Positions 1-11,451 of a stretch of DNA of 64,000 nt are shown here, one piece after another. A model generated the notes under the pieces. That model was not told the origin of the DNA and searched no databases. It saw only the letters and a list, made by a program, of their open reading frames with translations. Made by a program: the position numbers and the translations under genes. Numbering within the stretch: position 1 is the stretch's first letter; each line of letters begins with the position of its first letter. The DNA is from Anaeramoeba flamelloides (Eukaryota; Metamonada; Anaeramoebidae): positions 1,612,001 to 1,676,000 of the forward strand of contig JANTQA010000020.1 in assembly GCA_027625915.1 (NCBI GenBank), read 5' to 3'.

Positions 1-155
1 TAACTTGATTGTTAATAAAAATAGTTGGTTACCCTTTTTTTCGTTTTATATTGGAAACATATGAAATTTTGAATTTCAAAAAATAGACTCAAATTCATGA
101 ATTGTTTAGGTGAGGTTAGCTCATCCATTTCAGAAGCCAAAACACAAATTACAAA
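1..155 (+). repeat. Dispersed repeat fragment, copy A (paired with 37200-37335)
   Basis: The stretch around TTTTATATTGGAAACAT and the following AATAGACTCA...TCATCCATTT recurs in the same order at 37240-37330 with scattered differences. Copy B can be read as a short open frame and this one cannot, so both may be remains of a mobile-element coding region, but no family could be recognised. Confidence 0.55.
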
Positions 156-472
156 TATTTTTTTTTTAGGATCTTGACAAGATTTCATTTTAATTTCTAA
201 AAAATACTAGTCCCTTAATAATCATAAATTTAAATATTTTAGATTCAATTGTAAAAAAAAAAATTAGGAATTATTTTTTTATGTTAAATGAAATTATTTA
301 AAAGTTAAAAAAAAATTTTTTTTTTTTAATGTTTAATTAGTAAATAATTGCTTTCTTATTATCTATATTCAATGAATCTATCTCTCTATTTATATATGTA
401 TTCCAAACAATAAAATGAATATTCTTATATTTAAATACAAAAATAAAACTATTTTCCAAAACTACTTTATAG
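1..472 (+). other. SEC23 intron, 3' portion
   Basis: AT-rich sequence with no coding potential that ends in a T-rich tract and an AG at 471-472, where the SEC23 coding exon begins in phase 0. The upstream exons that would encode the first part of SEC23 are off the window, so the intron is longer than 472 nt. Its first 155 nt are related to a block at 37200-37335 (see repeat). Confidence 0.75.
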
Positions 473-1453
473 TTTTCTGTTGGGATTGGTAAAACAAATA
501 GATGGAAAATGAACACGCTAGATCCACAAAAAAATTATGCATTTTATTTTTCAGTAATTAATGATCAAAAAAATCCAATACAACCAAAAAAAATTGGGCT
601 TGTTCAATTTAAAACAATTTCTTATGACTCAAATGGTAAAATCAGAGTAAGGGTTACAACTTCTGGACATCTCTTTGGCGATTTTGCTTCAAATGCGGGA
701 ATGCTTAAACAATCATTTGATCAAGAAACTGCTGCAGTATTAGTATCAAGATTAGCAGTCGAAAGAACGAAAACTGAGAAAACAGGATCTGTTTTAAGGT
801 GGCTAGATAAATCTTTAATCCAAATTTGTAAAAAATTTGCAAATTTTGATAAAACTGGAATTTCCAGTTTCCAACTTTCCCCTTATTTTTCTTATTATCC
901 ACAATTCATGTATCACCTTCGAAGGAGTCATTTTTTAAACATTTTTGGTGATAGCCCAGATGAAACAACCTATTTCTCCCATTCTTTATATAAGGAAAAC
1001 GTTTCAAATTCAATTTTGATGTTCCAACCAATTTTACAATCATTTTCAATGAATGGACCACCAAGCCCAGTTTTATTAGATATGGGCTCTATTAAAAAGG
1101 ACAACATATTATTATTGGATACCTTCTTTTTGGTTTTGATACATCACGGTAAACAAATCAAAAATTGGATCAAACAAGGTTATCACGAAATGGAAGAATA
1201 TAAAGATTTTGCCACCTTCTTAGAACTCCCTAAGCAAGAGGCACAAGTAATAATGTCAGATAGATTCCCTTATCCAAGATTTATTGAATGTGACCAGGGA
1301 TCAAGTCCTGCTAGATTCTTATTATCCAGACTAAACCCTTCCTCTTCAAATAACCAATATAGCGAAGAAAATCAAAATTCCAGTTTAACAGATGACGTTA
1401 GTTTCCAAGTTTTCATGAACCATCTTAAAAAAGTTGTTTGTAATCAAAATTAA
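473..1453 (+). CDS. SEC23: SEC23, COPII coat GTPase-activating subunit, last exon (partial)
   Basis: SEC23 pairs with SEC24 in the inner COPII coat on ER exit sites and is the GAP for SAR1. This exon encodes 326 residues matching the C-terminal part of SEC23: the end of the beta-sandwich (IGKTNRWKMNTLDP, like IGTGGTCQWKICGLSP in animals), the helical domain (SFDQETAAVLVSRLA, VLRWLDKSLIQICKKF, YPQFMYHLRRSHFL, SPDETTYF) and the gelsolin-like domain (ILLLDTFFLVLIHHGK, RFPYPRFIECDQG, ARFLLSRLNPS, LTDDVSFQVFMNHLKK). An ATG lies at 509, but the family match continues upstream of it to an AG at 471-472, so 473 is an exon boundary and not the protein start. The stop is TAA. The 5' exons with the zinc finger and trunk domains lie outside the window. 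The identification is firm; only the exact splice position is inferred. Confidence 0.93.
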   Translation, partial: FSVGIGKTNRWKMNTLDPQKNYAFYFSVINDQKNPIQPKKIGLVQFKTISYDSNGKIRVRVTTSGHLFGDFASNAGMLKQSFDQETAAVLVSRLAVERTKTEKTGSVLRWLDKSLIQICKKFANFDKTGISSFQLSPYFSYYPQFMYHLRRSHFLNIFGDSPDETTYFSHSLYKENVSNSILMFQPILQSFSMNGPPSPVLLDMGSIKKDNILLLDTFFLVLIHHGKQIKNWIKQGYHEMEEYKDFATFLELPKQEAQVIMSDRFPYPRFIECDQGSSPARFLLSRLNPSSSNNQYSEENQNSSLTDDVSFQVFMNHLKKVVCNQN

Positions 1454-2951
1454 ATTAATGATTTAATTATCTAAATTTTTTTTTTTCTTTTTCTTTTTCT
1501 CCTTATTATTATTTTCTTTTTCATATTTTTTTATTTTTTCTTTTTATAGCTATATTATTATTTTTTTAAAAAAAGTCAATACACTCAAATAAGAAAAAAA
1601 ATCCTTTCAACTATTCTTTTTTTTCAGACTCTCTTTTAAAATTTATTTACTTTTCTTTCTATTTAAGGAAAAATACTTTAATTATTTTTATTTTGATTAT
1701 CAACTAAAACCCAAAAATTCCCTCTTTTTTTTTTTTTAGAAAATAAAGTTTAAAATACTTCTAATCGAGAATTCAGACGCTCTTTGAATTGGAAGTTACA
1801 AATTTAGTCACTTCAAAATTCTCTCATTACAAGATTAAATGTTTTTTTTTTTCAACAACCCTTAACAGTAACAATAAAACTCAACTCAACAAATTTGAAT
1901 ACTGTTGAATAAATGTTTTGAGTTTAACAATAATACAATTTCCATTCAATTTTCGAAAGAATTTTGATTTTATAACTATTTGCATTTTTTGTCTTTTTTT
2001 TTTGTTTTCATTTTCTTTTTTTCCATTTACACAATCTGTTTCATTCGATGAAATTGTTTTCGAAGGATTGGTATTTGGTTAAAGTTGAGTTTAATTAAAT
2101 AGAAAAATTCCAAAATATTTTTAGTTGATGTTATCTTATTATAGGATCAATAACTGTTTGTGAAACTTCAACAAATTTATAAATATTATTTTTTTTCTGC
2201 TTATTATTTACCTCATTATTTTTAATTTTGTTTTTATTTCTTCATTTCTTTCTCTTTTTATTATCTTGATTTAAAAATATGATTTTTTTTCTATTTTTTT
2301 TTTAAAGAAAAGATATCCATAATGTTATTATCTTTCCTACACTATAGCTTAGATAAAATAATTCAACAAAAAATTTAATTTTTAAGATAAATATGTAGGT
2401 AATTTTTAATTTGAATGCCTTATCAACAATAATAACAATTACCACAATTTAGAGACTTTTTTACTTTCATGAACTTAAAATATAGCTATTTGAATACAAT
2501 CGAAATATTTATTCTAATTCATTATTCCCAAATAAAAAAAATTCCAATATTTTTTAATAGTTTTCCCCAAAAGAAGACATAGTGAATATACTTTTGATAA
2601 GGTTAAAAATATTAAATAGGCAATAAAAAAATATCATTGGTTATACTTATAAAGAGACAATAATAATAAGAAAAAAAAAAAAAAAATTTTTTTACAATCA
2701 ACCAAATTAATAAAAATTTTAAAATTTTTATTTTTTTGTTTTTGAAAATACATCAAAAATCATATTTATTTAGTTTCAAAAAAATTTAAATTTCAAAAAG
2801 ATAAATAATAAAAAGAATGATTTTAATCATGAAATTAATTAAAATTTGTAAAAAATGTAAAATATGATGGTGTCCGTTGAAAAATAATTAGGAAAAATAT
2901 CAATTTTTTTTACAATATTTGAAAAACAAAAAAAGAAAAAAAATACAATTT
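1454..2951. other. Convergent intergenic region
   Basis: Separates the 3' ends of SEC23 (+) and the 1407-residue gene (-). It holds T-rich and A-rich tracts and a probable copy of the M3 element (about 1900-2425). No coding exon, tRNA or other feature was seen. Confidence 0.6.
1900..2425 (+). mobile_element. M3 short DNA element, degenerate copy
   Basis: Shares the M3 core in order: AATTTTGATTTTATAACTATT, the T-rich CATTTTTTGTC block, a GTTGAGTTTAATTAAATAGAAAAA segment, TTAGTTGATG.TATCTTA, GATCAAT and AACTTCAACAAATTTATA. The ends are eroded; TTTTTAATTTGAATGCCTTAT near 2405 resembles the right terminal repeat of the 53.8 kb copy. The boundaries are approximate. Confidence 0.5.
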
Positions 2952-5900
2952 TTAATTATTAAATTCTTTTAAATATTGTGATAAATTTTCATCAAAATCC
3001 TTATTTAGTGTTTCAAAGCCTTGGTACGATGGTTCATTTTTTAAATATTCTTGATTATTTTGATTTAAATTTTGAATCCATTTTTCCCCCTCTTGTTTAA
3101 TATTACGATCATACTCAGGAAGTTGGTGATTAGATATCATTTGATTAATCTGTTCATTGGATATTTGTGGTTGTTGTTGTTGTTGCTGCTGCTGCTGCTG
3201 TTGTGATTGGATTTGATTATTAAATTGTTGATTTTGGAAATTATTTTGATTTTGCTGTAGATTAAATTGACTTTGTGGTTGATTATTGAATTGGCTTTGT
3301 TGTAGATCGAATTGATTTTTTTGAAGATTAAATTGACTTTGCTGTTGATTATTGAATTGGCTTTGTTGATTATTAAATTGGTTTTGTTGAAGATTAAATT
3401 GATTTTGTTGTTGATTATTGAATTGACTTTGTTGAAGATTGAATTGATTTTGTTGATTAAATTGGTTTTGCTGTTGATTATTGAATTGATTTTGTTGATT
3501 ACCAAATTGGTTTTGTTGTAGATTAAATTGGTTTTGTTGATTACCAAATTGGTTTTGCTGATTATTAAATTGGTTTTGTTGCAAATTGAATTGATCTTGT
3601 TGATTATTAAATTGGCTTTGTTGTAAATTGAATTGGTTTTGCTGCAAATTGAATTGACCTTGTTGTTGATTAAATTGGCTTTGTTGTTGTAAATTAAATT
3701 GTCTTTGTTGGTTACCAAATTGATTTTGCTGACTATTGTTATTTTTATTGTTATTGTCATTTTCAATATTACTTAGACTATTAAATTGATGCATTTGAAT
3801 TAAAGTTAATAAATTAGGATCATGTATTTTTTTTTCGTTGACCCAAGTCAAGGCACCATTAGGATTATTTTTTTCTAAAAATCTTTGATTTATTACTGCA
3901 AAGGTAAGGTCAAAGATTCTTGCATGTGTTTGGATTATTGAATAGGCCTCTGCGGGATAGAAGTTATATATTTTATTAAAAATGCGCATGTATTTGTCAT
4001 AGCTTTCATCCAAAATGTCACTTTCAGAAAATCTAACGGGGTTAAAGGATATTGGTTTGGGCAAAAGATTTTGCACTATATATGGGAATAAGGTGCTACA
4101 CAGGTATTGCAAAATGTTTTCTTCTTCAAAGAAATGTACTGATCTGGTTAAAATTTGTTTACTAGTCTCCAAGGCCAACAGCGGCTGATGGTCTATTTCT
4201 AGTTCAGTTTTCATTAATTTAACATATTTTTGTAAATCCTTTTCAATAACTTTGTGAAAATGATTAATGTGCTTATTTTTTGCATATTTATTACTTATTT
4301 TACCTCTTTTAATTATTTGTGCTTTTAATAACTTATCGATAAACTTTTTTGCTACATTAGATATTTTTTTCAAGGTGGATAACGTTTTTAGCCCTTGATC
4401 ACTTTGGCAAAATTTGGCGATTTCTAAAACGTCAGCCTCGTCAAAAATTTTATTAATTGCTTCCATTACAGGCGCATCGATTTGCCCCTTTTTACTGCCT
4501 TCTATTTCAAAAGAGCGTGTCAACTTTGCAGCCTTTACAAGCATTAACAAACAATTAGCACATTTCCCCGGGTCTAAAACAGCAACCTTAGCCAACAAAG
4601 GCGCCGAATGGACAGCAATTAAATATTCACTTGACGATTCATCAATATTTAATAAATTTTTAGCCTTCGAAATCATTGCAGACCTTATGATATAATCGGA
4701 TACCTGTGGGATTCTGGAAGGCGAAAGTAGAACATTGTCCATCGCAATAATCCTTACATCAATGTCTCGATCGTTTAATAATAAATATGGATAAATAGTG
4801 GCCAAACTTTGTCTCGCTATTTTCCCTGCAGTTTTTTTAAATGACTCGAATATTGGCAAATCAATTTTGAAATCATTATTTTTTGGTAATTTATTAATAA
4901 TGAGTACATAATTTTCATCAAAATAAGTATTTTCTTCCTTTTCTAATTTTTCTTCATATTTTAATTTTTTTAAATTAGACTTGGTCGAATCTTTGCTTTT
5001 TAAATGCTTTTTATTTATTGACGAAAATTTTTCATCTTTATAATGCTTATATAACGCCAAAGCCTTGACAGAAATATTAAATAAATCAAAGGCATTGAAG
5101 GGGGTAACCTTTTGAGAAAAGGATTTGCAATAAGAAATTAATGTATTTAAATATTTTAATATATAATTCTCTTCTTCAGAGATTTTTAACGTTAAATTTT
5201 CAAATTGTTCTTTGAATATTTTTTTTTTTTCCTTTTTCGTTAGTTGTTTTTTTATTTTTAAATTTTTTTTTTTTTGTTGCTTTTTTTTATTTGTTTGCTT
5301 TTCTTGATTCTTTTTCTCTTTCTCATTCTGATTCTGATTTCCAGTTTCATTCTCATTTACATTCTTGTTAAAAATCAAATCGTTTAATTCATTAATTACG
5401 TTATTTATTATTAATAAATTGAAATTTAATTCCTGTTCGATTTTCATAAAATATAGCCCCTGGGTCACTGCCAACCCGCCAATTATTTTCAAAGCAGTAA
5501 TTGTAGTGGAAGACAACAAACAATTGATAACGAATTCCTTTTGGCTCAGAGTAACATTGCCCTCCCTTGTTTCTGTAATTGTTATCAGGCCCAACAGACG
5601 AGACATCACTTCAATTATTGCCTTGGTGGTTCTTAAATTATGACAAATCTCGTCTGAAACCATATAGTTTATCCAGTTTTGCATTTGGTGGACATCTGAT
5701 TGATTATTATTGAAATGCCAACCAAAAATTAACGCACACAGCTCGCAAAATCTTTCTGTGTCGATATAGCCATGGCGAATTGATTCAACACAGGCCATAT
5801 ACAATTGGGTCCCCAACTGGAAACTTGGCGACTGGTCTTTATTTTGGTAATAAATTCGAATACACCTTAAGAGCAAATGAATGATTTCCTGTTCCAATTG

Positions 5901-7175
5901 ATCGCCAGAGGGCCCGTCTAACTGGAATTTTGATAACTGATCAAAAAAAAATGGCAAGAGGATTTGTAGCCATATGGGCTCATCAAAGTTTTCTCCGACG
6001 CCGATAATTAATGAAACAGTTTCGCGAATTAATTTCTTTTCATTTAAAATTAAATTAAACAAATTCTTGTTAACATTTGGAATTTTTTGCAATAGAGTCG
6101 AGACTACAGAAAAAAATTCTTGTGATCTTGACAACTCCTGTTGACCAGTGCCTTTTAACTTTTGCGAGACAGAGTTTTCACATGCCCCTAATAGCCCAAT
6201 GAGAATATTTTGTTTATTTAGTGTTGTCAAATCGATGCTTTCTCGAATGAGAGCATGCTCGATAGATGTCAGGACAATCCCAGCAAAGCCCGAGTCAAAA
6301 TTGTCAGTCCGGTTAAATTTGTTGATCCTTTCTAACAAAATCGTAAAATGAAGGCTGTTTGTTTGCTGCTGCTGCTGCTGCTGTTGCTGTTGGGTGTTAT
6401 TGAAAATGTCTTTAGACAAGGCACCAAATTCCCAAAAGTTGTCAACAGAGAACTGATCATTTGCATATTGAGCAATGAGCTGCAAAATAAGAAAGAGATA
6501 ATCCCTTTTCAAGTGCTTTAAGACATCAAATGCCTCAGTTCTTTCAGACTCATTTAAATTACGATCACAAAACATCCTCACGGTTTTGTTCAGATCATAT
6601 CTGAAGATCTTGGAAGTTAAACCCAAAAATTTGGAATATTTTAATAAAAATCTTTCTAAATCAATTAGGCATGGTATGGTCTGTAAAAATTCTAGGCGGC
6701 ACTCGGTTTCCATGGAGGTATTAAACGCACAAGACTGAATGATGTCCATTGCATAAAGGAGGTTTTGTGCAACCAAGATTTGGAATCCCATGGGGGTAAA
6801 TAGCAACGCACCAAATTTGGGCTTGTTGGTCAAAATACCGACGATCTTCCGCAAGGTTCCCAGGAGCGTTCGCAATGGGTACTCGCTAACCTTTGGGTTT
6901 GTGATGAAATTTTGTGGAAGTGAAGACAAAATAGCTCCTGAGGTGATGTTGATCATTTGCTGAACAATCGTTTGGTTTTGTAGAAGCGATTGGCGATACA
7001 AATTCCCATAATACAGAATGGGCTCGCTTTGTTCGTTATTCGTTTGTGTGTATTGTGGCTGCTGTTTTGCAAACTGTGCAGCGCTTTTGTACCAAATCTG
7101 AAAGATTTCAGTTCCACAATCAGACTGCTCAAATTTGTCATTTAAATTTAATTTGTTTAACGCTGATTGGTACAT
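2952..7175 (-). CDS. Large alpha-helical protein of unknown function with a Gln/Asn-rich repeat region
   Basis: Intronless frame of 1407 residues starting at an ATG (7173-7175) and ending in TAA. I do not recognise the family. Residues 1-600 and 680-1140 look like long amphipathic helices with repeated Leu/Ile spacing, in the style of HEAT or armadillo solenoids. A short polyGln run interrupts them near 262-272 and a Lys/Glu-rich, probably coiled or nuclear-targeting stretch lies near 602-658. Residues about 1145-1335 consist of about two dozen units of the type NQFNLQQ, followed by a polyGln tract and a conserved-looking tail (PEYDRNIKQEGEKWIQNL). No catalytic motif, signal peptide or membrane segment is visible. 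Possible homes are large scaffold subunits of nuclear complexes, but nothing in the sequence decides this. Gene call strong, function unknown. Confidence 0.9.
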   Translation of the reverse strand: MYQSALNKLNLNDKFEQSDCGTEIFQIWYKSAAQFAKQQPQYTQTNNEQSEPILYYGNLYRQSLLQNQTIVQQMINITSGAILSSLPQNFITNPKVSEYPLRTLLGTLRKIVGILTNKPKFGALLFTPMGFQILVAQNLLYAMDIIQSCAFNTSMETECRLEFLQTIPCLIDLERFLLKYSKFLGLTSKIFRYDLNKTVRMFCDRNLNESERTEAFDVLKHLKRDYLFLILQLIAQYANDQFSVDNFWEFGALSKDIFNNTQQQQQQQQQQTNSLHFTILLERINKFNRTDNFDSGFAGIVLTSIEHALIRESIDLTTLNKQNILIGLLGACENSVSQKLKGTGQQELSRSQEFFSVVSTLLQKIPNVNKNLFNLILNEKKLIRETVSLIIGVGENFDEPIWLQILLPFFFDQLSKFQLDGPSGDQLEQEIIHLLLRCIRIYYQNKDQSPSFQLGTQLYMACVESIRHGYIDTERFCELCALIFGWHFNNNQSDVHQMQNWINYMVSDEICHNLRTTKAIIEVMSRLLGLITITETREGNVTLSQKEFVINCLLSSTTITALKIIGGLAVTQGLYFMKIEQELNFNLLIINNVINELNDLIFNKNVNENETGNQNQNEKEKKNQEKQTNKKKQQKKKNLKIKKQLTKKEKKKIFKEQFENLTLKISEEENYILKYLNTLISYCKSFSQKVTPFNAFDLFNISVKALALYKHYKDEKFSSINKKHLKSKDSTKSNLKKLKYEEKLEKEENTYFDENYVLIINKLPKNNDFKIDLPIFESFKKTAGKIARQSLATIYPYLLLNDRDIDVRIIAMDNVLLSPSRIPQVSDYIIRSAMISKAKNLLNIDESSSEYLIAVHSAPLLAKVAVLDPGKCANCLLMLVKAAKLTRSFEIEGSKKGQIDAPVMEAINKIFDEADVLEIAKFCQSDQGLKTLSTLKKISNVAKKFIDKLLKAQIIKRGKISNKYAKNKHINHFHKVIEKDLQKYVKLMKTELEIDHQPLLALETSKQILTRSVHFFEEENILQYLCSTLFPYIVQNLLPKPISFNPVRFSESDILDESYDKYMRIFNKIYNFYPAEAYSIIQTHARIFDLTFAVINQRFLEKNNPNGALTWVNEKKIHDPNLLTLIQMHQFNSLSNIENDNNNKNNNSQQNQFGNQQRQFNLQQQSQFNQQQGQFNLQQNQFNLQQSQFNNQQDQFNLQQNQFNNQQNQFGNQQNQFNLQQNQFGNQQNQFNNQQQNQFNQQNQFNLQQSQFNNQQQNQFNLQQNQFNNQQSQFNNQQQSQFNLQKNQFDLQQSQFNNQPQSQFNLQQNQNNFQNQQFNNQIQSQQQQQQQQQQQPQISNEQINQMISNHQLPEYDRNIKQEGEKWIQNLNQNNQEYLKNEPSYQGFETLNKDFDENLSQYLKEFNN
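3165..3745 (-). repeat. Coding minisatellite: (N-Q-F-N-L-Q-Q)n and polyGln
   Basis: About 24 imperfect 21-27 bp units encode NQFNLQQ or NQFNNQQ in the 1407-residue protein, then a CAA/CAG tract. Units differ by third-position changes and by insertion of single Gln codons, so the array has expanded and then diverged. Because the units lack stop triplets, two other frames are also open across the array; these are shadows. Confidence 0.9.
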
Positions 7176-8176
7176 TACTATTTGGTAATTTTTTTATTTT
7201 TTTCAAAGAATTGGATTGGTGTTGGAAATTAAAAAAAAGGAGAAAAAATGATAAAGCTGTTCTCAAAAAGAGTAGGTGAGATAATTCGAAGAAACAATTA
7301 TCAAACTTTTGTTTGGTACTTTTTGAAAATAGTTGTATTCACAGATGAGTGGCTATTTCTATTGTTAATTTTATTAAGTGTGAGTTTTCAAAATTGTTCT
7401 GTTTTGGCATGAGAGAAAAAGAACCAAAAATAGATTTTTTCCTATTGCACAATTTGGATTTTTTTTTTGACAGAATTCATTGAAATTGAATTTTTATTGT
7501 CAGTTCTTTTAGTTGTAAACAACAATTTGTCAACTTTTAAAAATATACTTCTATTATTATAGGTACACTACCAGAACAACAATTAAGAATAATAAAGAAA
7601 ATTTTCTTTTAAGGACTACGTTCCCACCCTTGAGCAGGTTGAGTTGTTGTGCTATTTTTCACTTTCACTTCTCAATAAGAATTTTCATTCTGAAGAAATT
7701 GGTCAAATTAAAAAAAAAAACCTTTTTTATCATCTTTACCTTTTCACAAATACTTTTTTTCTTTTTCAATGAAAAGGAAATTGAAAATCACAAAAAAATA
7801 TTATTGCAAAAAAATGACTTTTGGGAATTTTCAAGTTCAAGTCAAATTTTAGAACATTTCAAACTTTTAAAAGAAAATTTAAAAAATATGTAGAACAGCC
7901 AGAGTAATTGCAGTTAGTTCAGAAAGTTGAAATAGAAATTCTAAAATATTAATAAAAACAAAATTTTGGTATAATCTGTAAAGGTAAAAAATAGTGTTAA
8001 AATTTGAAAAATTCTCATTTTTTCTAAAAGAATTTCACCTTGGATAAATATTACCTAGATTATAAAACTTTTCCAAAGTTTTTATTTTATAAATTATTTT
8101 GCTGTTTTCACCTGAAAATGTAGTTGTTAATAATGGGAAATAATGCAAATATTTATCTGAAAATCGAATAATAAAC

Positions 8177-8865
8177 TCTGTTTCAGTCAAAATTGCCCAA
8201 CATTTTTTTCAAATATCAATTATTTTATATAATTGACCTTTGAAGAACAAATGAAAAAATGAACAGAATAATAAACATCTCAGAATTCTTGATATATGTC
8301 TGAAAGAAAACTAAATAATCAATAAATTTTCTTAAAAATCGAAAAACCTAAATTCTTAGGACCAATTTTAGAAAAATAATGATGTTCGTTTTGAATTTCT
8401 ACTGGTATTTGAATAATAAATAAGAAACATTTTTCACTTCATTTTCCATACTTTTCTTTTAGAAATCAAGTCCCCAAACGAAGTTTGTTGGTATTTGTGG
8501 TCACTATTTGAAAAAGGAAATGAAAATGAAGTGAAAATTTTTCACATTTATTAAACAAATATCAAGATCAAAGATCTTCATAGAATTTCAATAGAAATCA
8601 ATATGATTTCTCAACAAACTTTACACAGTTTCAATAACCTTATAATAACACATTTTTATCAAGTGACTATTGATCTTGCAATAAAAAAAATTTTTGCAAC
8701 TGAATTAGGTTTTGAAAAAAAAAAAACTAAAATGTGTAAAAATGTGAAAAAATGATTTCAATTTTGAAAATTTCCAAAATAAAATTTTTCTTCTAATATC
8801 TATGTAAACCCTTTAAACACATGCATTATATTCATTACAACTGGGCCCCTTTGACTGAAAAATAG
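8177..8865 (+). mobile_element. M2 short DNA element, long form
   Basis: Ends are inverted: GTTTCAGTCAAAATTGCCC on the left and GGGCCCCTTTGACTGAAAAA on the right. The interior (TTATATAATTGACCTTTGAA, GATCTTGCAATAAAAAAAAT, CCCTTTAAACACATG) recurs at 11452-11955, 52848-53547 and 62609-63138. No coding capacity, so it is a non-autonomous element with terminal repeats of about 20 bp. This copy carries an extra foldback insert shared only with the 52.8 kb copy. Confidence 0.85.
8396..8575. repeat. Foldback block nested in the M2 element
   Basis: Left arm TATTTGAATAATAAATAAGA and right arm TCACATTTATTAAACAAATA are inverted, with the inner arms CACTTCATTTTCCATAC and GGAAATGAAAATGAAGTG also pairing. 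The block is present in two M2 copies and absent or reduced in the other two, which defines long and short subfamilies. Confidence 0.7.
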
Positions 8866-8942
8866 TAAACTTCCTAAATTTGATTGAATTTTTTCTACAC
8901 TTTTTGGCTAAATTCAATCAAATTTATAAAGTTTACTAATTA
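8863..8942. repeat. 78 bp imperfect hairpin
   Basis: TAGTAAACTTCCTAAATTTG pairs with CAAATTTATAAAGTTTACTA, and TTGAATTTTTTC faces a TTCAATC arm. It abuts the right end of the M2 element and may be a further small insertion or a remnant of one. Confidence 0.7.
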
Positions 8943-11451
8943 TCCAGAAAGCAACCACCTACTTGTACTCCCTGTATATATAAAATGTTAGAAAAAATCA
9001 CCTATTTTTGATTTCCAACAGTTAAGAAAGTGACTAACAACATCATAGTACCCAGTGAAATTCGAGGAAGTGATTATTTATGAAAAATTATCAAGAATGT
9101 TCTTTTGTTCTATAATCCACAACAATTTATAAAAAAAAAAAAATTCAAAAACTTTTTAATGTAAATATCTACAATTAAAATATCAAAGAAATTAATATTT
9201 GTTTGAAAAATAATTTTTGATAATTTATTTTTTTGATTTTTTAGGATTATTTTATCTGATCCACAAATAAATATTCCAATTTGTATTTTCAAATTTTTCT
9301 TTCTATTATATTTAATAAGTATTTGAACCTAATTTTGTCTACAAATCTTATGTAAATTCAACTAATCTTCGGATTCTTAAAAATAAATAAAAAATTATAA
9401 TTATTTTATTTTCAAAAAATTCTACTTTAGAAAAGAAAATTTCTGGTTTTATTAGTATTTTTTCAATATATATTTTTTTGATTGTTTCAATCTTTGTAAA
9501 AAATAATTCCTTTTATGGGGTAATATAATTCCAGTATTAAAATATAAAAAAAAAATTAATATTTTTCAAAATTTAATTATTGTCTTTTTTTCTTTTTTTA
9601 ATTTGTTTATGTAACTTTATACTTAATAATAAAATAATAAATTACTTTTATTTTTTTATCTTTTCACTAGTATTTAAATATAAATTCAAGTTAAACTTTA
9701 AAATTTTTTAAAGATAAAGGTATAATATTCTTTATGAACTTTTATCTATTATTGAAGTTATATAGATATATCTTTTTTAACTATTTTTTTCATCTGGAAA
9801 ATCAAAAACGCAACCCTACATATATGATTAGAAAAAAATTAATTAACCTTTTTTTTTGCTGTCCTGTATATTTAGAATTCATAATTTTGTAATTTTTTTA
9901 AAAATAATGAAAGTGTATTAATGATTCTTTTAAACATACACAAGAGTATTTCATTATCGCTATTTCAATTTCGAATAAAATTTAAAATAATGGCTAATTG
10001 TTTGGAATTATAAGGTATTTCTAAATAGGAAAAAAATTACCAATCATGATTTTGATCCTCAAATCAAAACTCAAAATTATTTCTAATTTAAGGAAAATAA
10101 GTACATTTTACATAATTTGAGGTTCCCAATTTATTCGAAACTAAAAGATTCAAATCATATATTTAACTAAATATATTAATATTTTGTCAAATATTAGAGA
10201 GTCAATCCCATCATAATAGAATTATTTAACAATTACAAAAATTGATATCAAAAAAATAAAAAAAAAAAAAATGATATATTTTTTCATTCTTGTCTGTAAT
10301 ATTTGATACATTTAAATTTTTGAGTTATTATTTATTGATAATTCAGATTAAAAAAAATGATTTTTGAAAATTTTTGATAAACGAATTGCCTCCCATTTCC
10401 AAAGAATTTTTAATAAGAATTTAAAATTCAAATTTTTATTGAATTCATCAAATTTAGATTTGTAAGTAGATAATAAGTAACATTTTCAAACACTTCTTCA
10501 AGTGGAATAAATGAATTGGATGTATTCGTTTGATTTTATAATTATTTATATTCCATTAAAATGAGAACTAAAAATAATCCATGAATCTGATTGAAATTTT
10601 TTCTGAATTTTTCTTTAATTTTTGTTGAACTTTTTTTACTGTTTGTTTGATTTCGAGAATTCCAACTCCTTTATTTTATTTTTTTAAATAGTATTCTTTA
10701 TTTTGAGTTGTTTTGATAAAAATATTTTAAAAACTAATTTTGAAATCAAATTTTTTTAAGAATATTTTGTAAAATAATAATCAATAATACGGGGGCAAGA
10801 ATAACAAGACAATAACTTATTTAGGATTCATTCAATCTAAAAAGATAAAGAAGGAAAAAAATACAAAAATATACTCTCATTGATTTTTTTGATTATTTAT
10901 TCTTGATTTCAAAAGTTTATTTAGTAATATGATCTTTTTTGTTTGGTCTTCTAAAAGTAAATATATTTGAATAAAATACACTTCTTCTCTGGTCTATTTT
11001 TTATTTTATTGTTTTAGTTTATGAATAATTTCTTGCATTTGTTTAAGCACATTTCCCTATTAAAAATGTTATTAAATAAAACTTGTAAAATTAAAAAAAA
11101 ATGATAAAATAATTTAAAAATCAAGATCCTACTCTGATTTCCTTTGATTTGTGTTTTTTTTCAAAAATAAAGCCGTGAATGGTATATTGGTTTCAAATTT
11201 TCAATATCCGGTGTGACTCAATTATAATTTTTACAATAATGTTATCACAAGTAAAATTTTCTCAAATGTTCAAATGTACCTACTTCCTTCATAGTTGTAA
11301 AATTTAGATAAATGAAAACTTCTTTTAAATTCAAAAAGTTAATTATTTGATCAAAATAAAGATCTTATAAAAAAAATAATTTTATATAATAAAACAATAG
11401 AATGAGATTACGAAATACGAAATTATATTTTGGTTTTGATTTAGTTGACGG

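Noticed and set aside
3137-3766. Second minus-strand frame of 209 residues and a plus-strand frame at 3312-3521
   Set aside because: Both are Ile/Asn- or Leu-rich readings of the Gln/Asn repeat array inside the 1407-residue gene and arise because the repeat unit has no stop in several frames.
7630-7893. 87-residue frame on the plus strand
   Set aside because: Phe/Lys/Ile-rich with no family resemblance and composition equal to the surrounding noncoding DNA.
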